Shown: piece by piece, positions 17,479 to 25,972 of the stretch
Numbering within the stretch: the first letter of the stretch is position 1
Layout: the number at the start of each line of letters is the position of its first letter
Source: Sphingomonas sp.
Lineage (GTDB): Bacteria > Pseudomonadota > Alphaproteobacteria > Sphingomonadales > Sphingomonadaceae
Assembly (NCBI RefSeq): GCF_003248515.1
Contig: NZ_QFOB01000011.1
Location: 69,470 to 133,469 of the forward strand
Length of the DNA: 64,000 nt
Direction of reading: 5' to 3'
Position numbers and translations under genes: made by a program
Notes under the pieces: generated by a model
Told to the model about the DNA's origin: nothing
Databases searched by the model: none
Seen by the model: the letters and a program-made list of their open reading frames with translations, nothing else

Positions 17479-18951
17479 TCAGGCCGTGGCCGGCGCGGTT
17501 TCGAAGAACCGGTCGAGGAAGGCGACCTGCGGCTCCCGCCAGCCTTTCCGCAACGAAGGCGTGTCGCCGAATTCGAGCAGGGCCGCGCTGTCGGGCGCAT
17601 AGGCCGGCCAATCCACACCATCCGGCGTACCGGCCTTGGCGAAAGAGACCCATGCGCGGTGCATGACGCTCGCGATCCGCGCATCGGCCGCATCATGACG
17701 ATGATCGGCCTCGCCGCGCGGCGGCAGGTCGGGCCGGTCGAACACGTAGCTCACCTCTTCGCTATGCTTCGGTGCGCCTTTGCCGGGGCGCCGGCGGGTG
17801 AAGAGATAACGCCAGACGGGAATGCCGGCTGCGGCGATCGTGCGGCTCAGTGCGGCCACGCCATAGGTGAACTGGGTATCGCCGAAGAGATTGGCGAGCG
17901 CGGCGGCGACGTCATCGTCGCTGCCCGTGGGATAGAGGGTCTGCGCCTCGATCGCGTCCTTGCCGAAAGTCCGGTCGAGCAAAGCGAGGAAATCCGCGCG
18001 CGTCTTCACGGGCCACGCCGCCACCGCGTTCGAACCCTCATCCTCCATGCTGCCGATGATGGCGGGCACATGGGCGAAGCGGCCGGCGAGATAGCTGTCG
18101 CGATCGTCGGCGGGAACGACATGGCCATCGCGGATCGGGCGCAGGATGCGGGGCGCGGTGAGATTGCGCACGCCGGGCTCGATCAGCTTCTGGCGATCCA
18201 GCAGTTCGGCGGGGGACAAGGCGCGCAAGGCGGCGATATCGCCGTCCAGCGCCGCGCCGGCCGCTTCGGCGTCGACCAGCGAGGCGAGCGGCCGAAAGGC
18301 TCCAGGGCTCTGGAGGATGACCTGCCGGAACAGGCCCTGCGCCAGCGGCGAAGTCATCAGCAGGCTGATGGAGGCGGCACCGGCCGACACGCCGAACAGC
18401 GTGACCCGGCCCGGATCGCCGCCGAAGCGCGCGATATTGTCGCGCACCCAGGCGAGGCCGGCAATCTGATCCAGCAGCCCATAATTGCCGGAAGTGCCGT
18501 CCGCGGATTCCGCCGTCAGCCCCGGATGGGCGAGGAAGCCGAACATGCCCACGCGATAGTTGATCGAAACATAGACCACGCCGTCGCGCGCGAAGGTCAT
18601 GCCGTCCGCCCGCTCCTCCGCGCCGCTGCCGAAGACGAAGCTGCCGCCGAAGATCCAGACCATCACCGGCAAGCCCGCATCGGGGCTTTCGGCGGGTGTC
18701 CAGACGTTGAGCGTCAGGCAGTCCTCGCCCTGCGCGGTGGCGCGTGATCCGATGGGAAGCGCGGTCCGCTGCGGGCAATCCGCGCCGAAGCGTGTGGCGG
18801 CGCGTGTCTCGGTCCAGGGCTCGGGCGGGGCCGGGGGCTGCCAGCGGCGCGGCCCGGTGGGCGGTGCCGCGAACGGTATGCCGCGAAACACGCTGACATC
18901 GCCGATCCGCTCGCCCCTGATCGGGCCGTTGCAGGTGTCGATCTCAACCAT
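17479..18951 (-). CDS. Type-B carboxylesterase
   Basis: This alpha/beta hydrolase has 490 aa, with EDCLTLNVWTP (about 76-86), the oxyanion motif GGSF (102-105) and nucleophile Ser189 in GVSAGAAS. The ATG at 18951 overlaps the MFS stop by 8 bases, implying translational coupling; the long open frame upstream is a shadow of the MFS gene. No signal peptide is seen, so it acts in the cytoplasm. Within an aromatic-acid cluster it plausibly cleaves an alkyl ester of the aromatic substrate after uptake. Confidence 0.92.
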   Translation of the reverse strand: MVEIDTCNGPIRGERIGDVSVFRGIPFAAPPTGPRRWQPPAPPEPWTETRAATRFGADCPQRTALPIGSRATAQGEDCLTLNVWTPAESPDAGLPVMVWIFGGSFVFGSGAEERADGMTFARDGVVYVSINYRVGMFGFLAHPGLTAESADGTSGNYGLLDQIAGLAWVRDNIARFGGDPGRVTLFGVSAGAASISLLMTSPLAQGLFRQVILQSPGAFRPLASLVDAEAAGAALDGDIAALRALSPAELLDRQKLIEPGVRNLTAPRILRPIRDGHVVPADDRDSYLAGRFAHVPAIIGSMEDEGSNAVAAWPVKTRADFLALLDRTFGKDAIEAQTLYPTGSDDDVAAALANLFGDTQFTYGVAALSRTIAAAGIPVWRYLFTRRRPGKGAPKHSEEVSYVFDRPDLPPRGEADHRHDAADARIASVMHRAWVSFAKAGTPDGVDWPAYAPDSAALLEFGDTPSLRKGWREPQVAFLDRFFETAPATA

Positions 18952-20143
18952 GGCTCTTGTCCTTCGCGGTACGGACATAGGCGGCATCGCTGCAGAACAG
19001 CGCCATGACGAGGAAGGCGAGGATCGGCCCCGCCGCCATCGTGGCAAAGGCGCTGGCGAAGGAGTGGGTGCGCGCGAAGACGGCGCCGATCGCCAGCGGA
19101 ACCACGACGCCTCCCATCTGCTGCAACGCATTCGTGGCGCCGGTGGCGGTGCCGGCCGTGCGATGGCCGCCGACCTCAGCGATGAGGGTGGAGAGGATCG
19201 GCCCCCAGCTGAAGCCGAAGAAGCCAAGCAGGGTCGCCACGATCTGGAACTGGAGCGGGCTCGAAAGCTGACCGAATGCGAGCAGCCCGATCGAGAAAAG
19301 CAGCAGCACCACCAGGATCGGCATCTTGCGCCGGCCACCGAGATAATCGGAGATCGCACCCGTCACCGGCTTGGCGATCACGGCGGCGGCGCCGAAAAGG
19401 GTGGTGGCGAGGCCGGCCTGCGCGGGTGACAGGCCATGGCCCTTCGACATCAGGGCCGTGGCCCAGAAAGCGAAGCCCCAAGTGCCCCACGCCGCGCCGA
19501 AGCCGACAAGGGCCAGGCGGGCAAGCTCCGGATTGCGCAGCACGGCCGCGATCTCGCGCCAGGAAATGCGTCCGGCTGCGGCCACCGTGCCGGGCGTATC
19601 CTGCAACAGCAGCATGATCATGCCGCCGAAGAGGAGCGTGACGACGCCCATGGCGCGATAGACATAGGGCCATTCGACATGAGCGAGCATCAGGGGAATG
19701 CCGCTCCCCGTAATCATCACCGCGACGGGCAGCGAGGTCATCAGGATGCCGATCGCCCTGGCGCGGCCAAGCGGGGGGAACCAGGCGGCGAGCACCTTGA
19801 TGCAGGCCGCATAATCGGCGCCCGCCGCCAGCCCCATCAGAAACTGCATCGCGATGCCGGATGGTACCGATCCGATGAAGCTGAAGCCGAAGGTGAACAG
19901 CCCCAGCAGGATCAGGGTGGATCCCATGCCGATGCGCGAGCCGAGGCGGTCGACGACCACGCCGCCCACGAGATTGGAAATGACATAGCCGCTGAAGAAG
20001 GCGCTGGCGAAGCTGCCGAGCGCGGTCAGCGGCAGGCCGCTGGCCGCGCTCACGCTGGAAGCGACGCTGGACCAGGCGAGGCGATCGACGAACGAAAGCA
20101 GCAAAGCCAGCCAGGCGATGGCGAGAATGGTCCAGCGGCTCAT
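18944..20143 (-). CDS. MFS transporter, probably anion:cation/aromatic acid type
   Basis: This 399 aa carrier has twelve predicted membrane segments and the family loop motif VVDRLGSRIGMG after helix 2. Asp19-Arg20 in LLLSFVDRLAWSS in helix 1 and the overall pattern resemble the ACS family that imports aromatic and organic acids. It overlaps the carboxylesterase start by 8 bases and follows the extradiol dioxygenase by 33 bases. It probably moves the aromatic substrate or ester across the inner membrane. Confidence 0.88.
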   Translation of the reverse strand: MSRWTILAIAWLALLLSFVDRLAWSSVASSVSAASGLPLTALGSFASAFFSGYVISNLVGGVVVDRLGSRIGMGSTLILLGLFTFGFSFIGSVPSGIAMQFLMGLAAGADYAACIKVLAAWFPPLGRARAIGILMTSLPVAVMITGSGIPLMLAHVEWPYVYRAMGVVTLLFGGMIMLLLQDTPGTVAAAGRISWREIAAVLRNPELARLALVGFGAAWGTWGFAFWATALMSKGHGLSPAQAGLATTLFGAAAVIAKPVTGAISDYLGGRRKMPILVVLLLFSIGLLAFGQLSSPLQFQIVATLLGFFGFSWGPILSTLIAEVGGHRTAGTATGATNALQQMGGVVVPLAIGAVFARTHSFASAFATMAAGPILAFLVMALFCSDAAYVRTAKDKSHG

Positions 20144-20176
20144 TCGATTATCCTCGTGCCAGAATGCCCGTTGCCA

Positions 20177-21160
20177 TCAACGCCACAACGCGAAGCCAAG
20201 GCCGGTGCCCGTGCCCGCTTCGGTGCGGATGCCGGGCACATAGCCCGTCCAGCTGACGTCCAGCGCCTCCAGCGCGCCGGCGACGCAGATCCAGTTGCGG
20301 ATCTCGGAGCTTCCCGAATTCAGCTTCTCGCGGGGCAGGGCGCGCAGCGCATCGGCATCCCTGGCCCGGATCGCGCGGAACACCTCGCCGTCCAGTTCCT
20401 CATCGACCAGAAAGTGGCTGAGCCCGCCCGAGGCGACGATGCCGATCCTGGCCTCCCCGGGAAGCGAGGCGACGGCGCGCCCGATCGCCTGGCCGATCGC
20501 GTAGCAGCGCGACGGGGTCGGCTGGTTCGGCGGGAAATAGGCGTTGAGGAATACGGGCACGATCGGCACCGGCCGGTTGCGCAGCAATTGCGTGTGGATG
20601 AAGGCGATCGAATGGCTCTCGCCCTTGCCCTGGGGAAGGTGGCGGGCGGCCGATACGTCGAAATCGCTGTCGATCAGGCACCCGATCAGATGGCGGGCCA
20701 ATTCGTGCGCCACGGGATAATCGCGGGCGACCGCCGAATATTGCCGCTTCGATGCCTCCACGAGCCAGTCGGCCCGGCCCGGTGTGGCCGTGTAGGGAAG
20801 GGCCGCGATCGTCTCGCCATGATAGACGAGCAACGCGGGGTGATTGTCGGGCAGATACAGTTCGTTCTGATCGTCACCCACGATGATGAGGGCATCCAGA
20901 TCGGCACCCAGGATTTCATCGGCCATATGTTCGATATGGGCGCGCGCTTCCGCCAGCCTTTCCGCCAGCCGTTCCGGCGTCAGGAGGGGCGCGAGGCTGT
21001 TACCCCGCCGTTCCGCCTCGCGCGCGAAGGTGGTGGGAGCCCCGTTCGTGTCGAGCAGCGGGATACCGGGATCCCATTCACGATAGCGGGGCAGATCACG
21101 CGGATCGACGAGCAGCATCGACGTGTGCGACGTGGCGGCCCCAAGGACGAGTCTGGCCAT
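20177..21160 (-). CDS. Class III extradiol ring-cleavage dioxygenase, LigB superfamily
   Basis: The 327 aa protein belongs to the non-haem Fe(II) LigB superfamily that opens catecholic rings. Likely metal-site residues are His12 in ATSHTSMLL and the acidic IVGDDQNELY region; a conserved C-terminal SGGLSHFLVD holds the catalytic His. The ATG at 21160 gives the typical MARLVLGAATSH start, one base after the stop of the hydantoinase gene; an upstream frame extension is ignored. With the neighbouring decarboxylase and Rieske oxygenase it suggests meta or 4,5-type cleavage of a dihydroxy aromatic acid. Confidence 0.87.
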   Translation of the reverse strand: MARLVLGAATSHTSMLLVDPRDLPRYREWDPGIPLLDTNGAPTTFAREAERRGNSLAPLLTPERLAERLAEARAHIEHMADEILGADLDALIIVGDDQNELYLPDNHPALLVYHGETIAALPYTATPGRADWLVEASKRQYSAVARDYPVAHELARHLIGCLIDSDFDVSAARHLPQGKGESHSIAFIHTQLLRNRPVPIVPVFLNAYFPPNQPTPSRCYAIGQAIGRAVASLPGEARIGIVASGGLSHFLVDEELDGEVFRAIRARDADALRALPREKLNSGSSEIRNWICVAGALEALDVSWTGYVPGIRTEAGTGTGLGFALWR

Positions 21161-21161
21161 G

Positions 21162-24100
21162 TCAGCGGGCTCCGCCGTCTGCCGGCGCGCCATAGCCGCC
21201 ACCGCCCGGCGTCTCGATCGCGATCAGATCGCCTGCGGCAAGCTCCACGTCCGCCGTGCCGCTGATATGTTCGACAAGCCCGTCCGCGCGCTCGATCCAC
21301 TGGCGCCCGGAGGCTCCCGGGCCGCCCTGGGACAGGCCGAACGGCGCGCGCGTGCGCCGCGATGCGACGATCGTCGCCGTCATCGGTTCCAGCATGCGAA
21401 CCGCGCGCATCACGCCGTCACCGCCGCGATGGGCGCCCGCGCCGCCTGATCCGCGACGGACGGCGAAGCGTTCCAGCCGCACGGGATAACGCAGCTCGAG
21501 GATTTCCGGATCGGTGATGCGGGTATTGGTCATATGGCTGTGCACCGCCGACGCGCCATCAAAGTCGGGGCCGGCGCCGGTGCCGCCGCAGATCGTTTCA
21601 TAATATTGATATCTTTCGTTTCCGAACAGGAAGTTGTTCATCGTGCCCTGGCTGGCGGCGGAGGCGCCGAGCGCGCCGAGAAGCGCATTCGCAACAGCCT
21701 GGCTCACCTCCGTATTGCCCGCCACGACGGCGCTGCCCGGCGCGGGCGAAAGGAAGCTGCCGGCGGGAATGCGGATGTCGAGCGGGGCGAGGCAGCCCTC
21801 GTTGAGCGGCAGATCGCTGTCGACGAGGCAGCGGAAGACATAGAGGATCACTGAGGTGGTCACGGCCGGCGGAGCATTGAAATTGCCGGGCCGCTGTTCC
21901 GCCGTCCCCGCGAAATCGATCGTGGCGGAGCGATTGGCGCGATCCACCGAGACCGTCACGCGGAGCAGCGATCCATCGTCCATCTCATAATCGAACCGGC
22001 CGTCGCCGATCCGGTCGATCACGCGGCGGATGCTTTCCTCCGCGTTGGCGAGGACGAAGCCCATGTAGCGGGAAACCAGGGGCCAGCCGTGGCGGGCGAT
22101 CACATGGCGAAGCTCGGCGATGCCGGCTTCGTTGGCGGCGATCTGCGCCTTGATGTCGGCCACGTTCGTATCGGGATTGCGCGCCGGATAGGGGGCGCCG
22201 GTAAGCAGAGCGCGGAACGCCTCCTCGCGAAACTCGCCGCCGTCCAGCAGCAGGAAATTGTCGATGACGACGCCCTCCTCCTCCAGCGTCCGCGAGCGCG
22301 ATGGAGTGGATCCCGGCGTCGTGCCGCCGATATCGGCGTGGTGGCCGCGATTGCCGACGAAGAAGAGCAGGGTCTTGCCATCGGCATCGAAGACCGGGGC
22401 GACGACGGTGACGTCCGGCAGGTGGGTGCCGCCGTTGAACGGATCGTTGATCGCGATCATGTCGCCGGGTTTGAGCGCGTCGCGCCGGTTGGCCAGCACG
22501 GTGCGGACGCACTCGCCCATCGCGCCCAGATGAACCGGCACGTGCGGCGCATTGGCGATCAGCCTGCCCTCGGCATCAAACAGCGCGCACGAAAAATCGA
22601 GCCTTTCCTTGATATTGACGCTGGTTGAGGTGTTGCGTAGCACCGCGCCCATCTGTTCGGCGACGGCCATGAACATGCTGTTGAACAGTTCGAGCAGCAC
22701 GGGATCCGCACGCTCGCCATCCGCGTCCCGCTGTTCCGCCCGTGGAGTCGCCCGGGTCAGCAGCAGCTGGGCGCCCGGTTCGACAAGCGCCGTCCATCCC
22801 TGTTCGACCACCGTCGTACCGGTCGTCTCGCGGATGATGGCCGGGCCGACAATGTGATCGCCGGGCGCCAGCGTGTCGCGATCGAACACCGGCACGTCGC
22901 GGAAGCCGCCGTCGACATGCATCGACACCTGCTCGATCGGCAGCAGGGGAGCGCCTTCGCGCGGGGCGAGGGGGCTGGCGGAGACGGGTTCGCCGCGCCG
23001 TATCGCCTCGGCGGTCACGCTTTCCAGGATCAGTGCCCGTTCCGGCGTGGCGAAGCCGAAGCGCGTGCGATGCGCGGCGTGGAAGGCCTCCTCCATGGCG
23101 CCGCGCTCCGCCAGCGCGACGGTGAGCGCGGTGTCGGTGCCGGCGTAACGAAGGTCGGCCGAGACGATCGTGTCGATCGCGCCGCCCTTGTCATCCCGTA
23201 CCGTTTCCGCAGCGGTCGTGGAGAGCGCCGCGGCCGTCTCCCGCGCCGCGCGCAGCGCCTCCTCGTCGAACGGTCGTTCGATCGCCTGCTGGCGGACGGC
23301 GCTCTGGTCGGCAAGGCCCATCCCATATGCCGAAAGCACGCCCGCGAAGGGGTGGACGAGAACCGAGCCCATGCCCAGTTCGTCAGCAACGAGGCAGGCA
23401 TGCTGGCCGCCGGCGCCGCCGAAGCAGACCAACGCGAAGGCGGTGGGGTCCTGCCCCTTTTCCAGCGTCACCTGCTTGATCGCGGCGGCCATGTTGGCGA
23501 CGGCGATCCGCAGGAAGCCTTCCGCGACATCTTCGGCGGAATGGGGCTGGCCCGTGGCGTTCGTCACCGTTTCCGCGAGCGCCGCAAACCGGGCCTGCAC
23601 CGCATTCCGATCGAGCGGAAGATTGCCCTCCGGGCCGAAGATGGCCGGGAAATGCCGGGGGTTGAGCTTGCCGAGCAGCACATTGGCGTCGGTCACGGTC
23701 AGCGGTCCACCGCGGCGATAGCAGGCGGGGCCAGGATTGGCTCCCGCGCTCTCGGGGCCTACGCGGAAGCGCGCGCCATCGAATTGAAGGATCGATCCGC
23801 CGCCCGCCGCGACGGTGTTGATCGCCATCATCGGCACGCGCACCTCGATGCCTGCCACTTCCGCGTCCACGGTCCGCTCGAAGGCGCCGGCATAGAGCGC
23901 CACGTCGGTCGAGGTGCCGCCCATGTCGAAGCCGATGACATTGGCGAAGCCGGCCGCCTGCGCCGTGCGCGCCGCGCCGACGATGCCGCCAGCCGGCCCG
24001 GACAGGATCGCATCCTTGCCCTGGAACAGATCGGCCGCGGTGAGGCCGCCGTTCGACTGCATGAAATAGACGCGGCTGTCTTGCAGCTCGCCCGTCACCT

Positions 24101-24770
24101 GATCGACATAGCGCCGCAGGACGGGCGACAGATAGGCGTCCAGCACGGTCGTTCCGCCGCGCGCGACGAGGCCCATCAGCGCGCTGATTTCGTGGCTGGC
24201 GGAAACCTGCTCGAAGCCGGCCGCGCGGGCGAGGGCGGCGATGCGCCGTTCCGTCTCCGGATATTTCCAGGCGTGGACCAGGGCGATCGCGCAGGACGTG
24301 AAGCCTTCGGCGCGGCGCCTGGCGAGGGTTTCGGCCAGCGCCGCCTCGTCCAGCGGGCGCAGGCCGGAGCCATCCGCGCCGACGCGACCGCCGACTTCCT
24401 CGACGGCTTCATACAGGGGCGCCTGCTTGGCGATGGCGAGATCGAACAGCCGTGGGCGGGCCTGATGGCCGATCTCCAGCAGATCGGCGAAGCCTTCGTC
24501 CACCAGCAGCAGCGTTCGCGCGCCCTTGCGCTCCAGCAGCGCATTGGTGGCGACGGTCGTACCCATCTTGATATGGTCGATCGTGTCGCCGGGCAGCGGC
24601 GCGTCGAGCGCAAGCCCCAGCGCGGTGCGGATCCCCGCCACCGCGGCATCGCGATAGCGCTCCGGATTCTCGCTCAGCATCTTCACCGTGGAAAAATGCC
24701 CCGCCGGATCACGCGCGACGACATCCGTGAAGGTGCCGCCCCGATCGATCCAGAATTGCCAGCCGTTCAT
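21162..24770 (-). CDS. Fused hydantoinase/5-oxoprolinase (HyuA-HyuB)
   Basis: This 1202 aa protein joins both halves of the hydantoinase/oxoprolinase family. The A half begins DRGGTFTDVVARDP and carries GGTSTDVALY (ASKHA-type ATP-binding fold). The B half begins near residue 680 (PVLLELFNSMFMAVAEQMG) with the family segment NDPFNGGTHLPDV. Such enzymes open hydantoin, oxoproline or related cyclic amides with ATP. The ATG at 24770 is chosen for the typical N-terminus. It sits between a decarboxylase-like gene and an extradiol dioxygenase, an unusual place; a nitrogen-containing ring or an acyl-amide intermediate may be involved. Confidence 0.92.
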   Translation of the reverse strand: MNGWQFWIDRGGTFTDVVARDPAGHFSTVKMLSENPERYRDAAVAGIRTALGLALDAPLPGDTIDHIKMGTTVATNALLERKGARTLLLVDEGFADLLEIGHQARPRLFDLAIAKQAPLYEAVEEVGGRVGADGSGLRPLDEAALAETLARRRAEGFTSCAIALVHAWKYPETERRIAALARAAGFEQVSASHEISALMGLVARGGTTVLDAYLSPVLRRYVDQVTGELQDSRVYFMQSNGGLTAADLFQGKDAILSGPAGGIVGAARTAQAAGFANVIGFDMGGTSTDVALYAGAFERTVDAEVAGIEVRVPMMAINTVAAGGGSILQFDGARFRVGPESAGANPGPACYRRGGPLTVTDANVLLGKLNPRHFPAIFGPEGNLPLDRNAVQARFAALAETVTNATGQPHSAEDVAEGFLRIAVANMAAAIKQVTLEKGQDPTAFALVCFGGAGGQHACLVADELGMGSVLVHPFAGVLSAYGMGLADQSAVRQQAIERPFDEEALRAARETAAALSTTAAETVRDDKGGAIDTIVSADLRYAGTDTALTVALAERGAMEEAFHAAHRTRFGFATPERALILESVTAEAIRRGEPVSASPLAPREGAPLLPIEQVSMHVDGGFRDVPVFDRDTLAPGDHIVGPAIIRETTGTTVVEQGWTALVEPGAQLLLTRATPRAEQRDADGERADPVLLELFNSMFMAVAEQMGAVLRNTSTSVNIKERLDFSCALFDAEGRLIANAPHVPVHLGAMGECVRTVLANRRDALKPGDMIAINDPFNGGTHLPDVTVVAPVFDADGKTLLFFVGNRGHHADIGGTTPGSTPSRSRTLEEEGVVIDNFLLLDGGEFREEAFRALLTGAPYPARNPDTNVADIKAQIAANEAGIAELRHVIARHGWPLVSRYMGFVLANAEESIRRVIDRIGDGRFDYEMDDGSLLRVTVSVDRANRSATIDFAGTAEQRPGNFNAPPAVTTSVILYVFRCLVDSDLPLNEGCLAPLDIRIPAGSFLSPAPGSAVVAGNTEVSQAVANALLGALGASAASQGTMNNFLFGNERYQYYETICGGTGAGPDFDGASAVHSHMTNTRITDPEILELRYPVRLERFAVRRGSGGAGAHRGGDGVMRAVRMLEPMTATIVASRRTRAPFGLSQGGPGASGRQWIERADGLVEHISGTADVELAAGDLIAIETPGGGGYGAPADGGAR

Positions 24771-24836
24771 GTCAGTCCTGTCGAAATTCTGTGGAATGTG
24801 GTGCCGATCCGGCGGCAGCATGAATAAGCGCCGCCA

Positions 24837-25877
24837 TCAACTGCCCCATGCGCGCGTGGTGGGCGCGAAAAGGCTTTCGACCGGCACGATCCGGTCGATG
24901 ATCCTTTGATCCGCTGCGTGACGGATCAATTCCTTCAGCATCGCATGATTTTGGGGGACGCCGTAGGGGAGAGGATCGGTGACGATCTGAAGCAGCGTCT
25001 CGTTGCGCCGATCCGCCGCGTCCGGCTCCCGGATCGCACCCGCCCGGAGATCGGCGAGATAGAGAAGCTTCGCCTCGTGAAAGGCGTTGACGAGATCGAG
25101 CGCCATTTCGGGGCGCTCGGCCAGCAGCGTATCGCGCACCACGATCAGATGATTGATCGGATAATGATCGTGAGTGCAAAACCGGCCGAGCGCGATCTCC
25201 TGGTGGTTCGGGATCAGGGGCACGATATCCGGATGGGCGGGATCGATGCCGATCGCGGCCGCCACATCGCCACGCAGAAGAAGCTCCCGGATCGTGGCGC
25301 CGTCCGCGATGCGCCTCACACAAGCGGGTGGCCGATAATCGGCGACATGCTCATCGCCCGCCATCACCCAATCGATCCGGGCCAGATCCACGCCATAATG
25401 CGCGCTCAATATGCCGCGTGCCCAGACTCCGGTCGTGACGGTATAGCCCCGATCCAGCCCGACGCTCCGCCCCTCGAGATCCTTTGGCGCCGCGATGCCG
25501 GCATCACGGCGCACGAAGATGGCGCCGTGATGAAAGCCCCGCATCGGGAAAACCGGCAGCGCCGTGATGGGAACGCCCCGCGCGCGGGCGCACACATAGG
25601 TGGAAATCGCCATTTCGCACATGTCGAACTCGAGGCCGCGCACCATGCGCCGGAAGGCGGGGGGCAGGCTGGTGAAGGAGGAAACCTCCATCCGGAAGGC
25701 AGACGGAACGATGCGTCCCTCGGCCAATGCCCGCACCGCACCGCCATTGCCCAGAGCCGCGCTGAAGCCGGGGCGTTCGATCACCGTGCGCACCTCCGTA
25801 GGCCAGGGCCACCCGCCATCGGCGGCGCGCAGATGCGCCAGCGGAATTTCACCGTCTCTGGTGGGGGTGGCGGACAA
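24837..25877 (-). CDS. 4,5-dihydroxyphthalate decarboxylase-like protein
   Basis: The 346 aa protein has a periplasmic-binding-protein fold but no signal peptide. Its segments GLEFDMCEMAISTYVCA, LPVFPMRGFHHGAIFVR and the run from GLDRGYTVTTGVWARGIL match the Pht5 family, which decarboxylates 4,5-dihydroxyphthalate to protocatechuate. Related sequences are often mislabelled as ABC substrate-binding proteins; no ABC genes are present here. The best upstream start is a TTG at 25877, and a GTG at 25796 would also leave the domain intact, so the N-terminus is uncertain. In this cluster it would act between the Rieske oxygenase and the extradiol dioxygenase. Confidence 0.8.
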   Translation of the reverse strand: MSATPTRDGEIPLAHLRAADGGWPWPTEVRTVIERPGFSAALGNGGAVRALAEGRIVPSAFRMEVSSFTSLPPAFRRMVRGLEFDMCEMAISTYVCARARGVPITALPVFPMRGFHHGAIFVRRDAGIAAPKDLEGRSVGLDRGYTVTTGVWARGILSAHYGVDLARIDWVMAGDEHVADYRPPACVRRIADGATIRELLLRGDVAAAIGIDPAHPDIVPLIPNHQEIALGRFCTHDHYPINHLIVVRDTLLAERPEMALDLVNAFHEAKLLYLADLRAGAIREPDAADRRNETLLQIVTDPLPYGVPQNHAMLKELIRHAADQRIIDRIVPVESLFAPTTRAWGS

Positions 25878-25972
25878 GGGGCGATTTCCGTTTTCGGCTG
25901 AATTGAGGGGTGTTGCGATCGATCAGAAGGGACGGGCGGATGCGCATTCTGCACGAGCATCCGCCCCACCAC

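Noticed and set aside
22854..24827. 657-codon antisense frame over the hydantoinase
   Set aside because: Shadow of a gene with unambiguous domains on the other strand.
24837..25877. ABC transporter substrate-binding protein
   Set aside because: No signal peptide, no permease or ATPase nearby, and segments match the dihydroxyphthalate decarboxylase family better.
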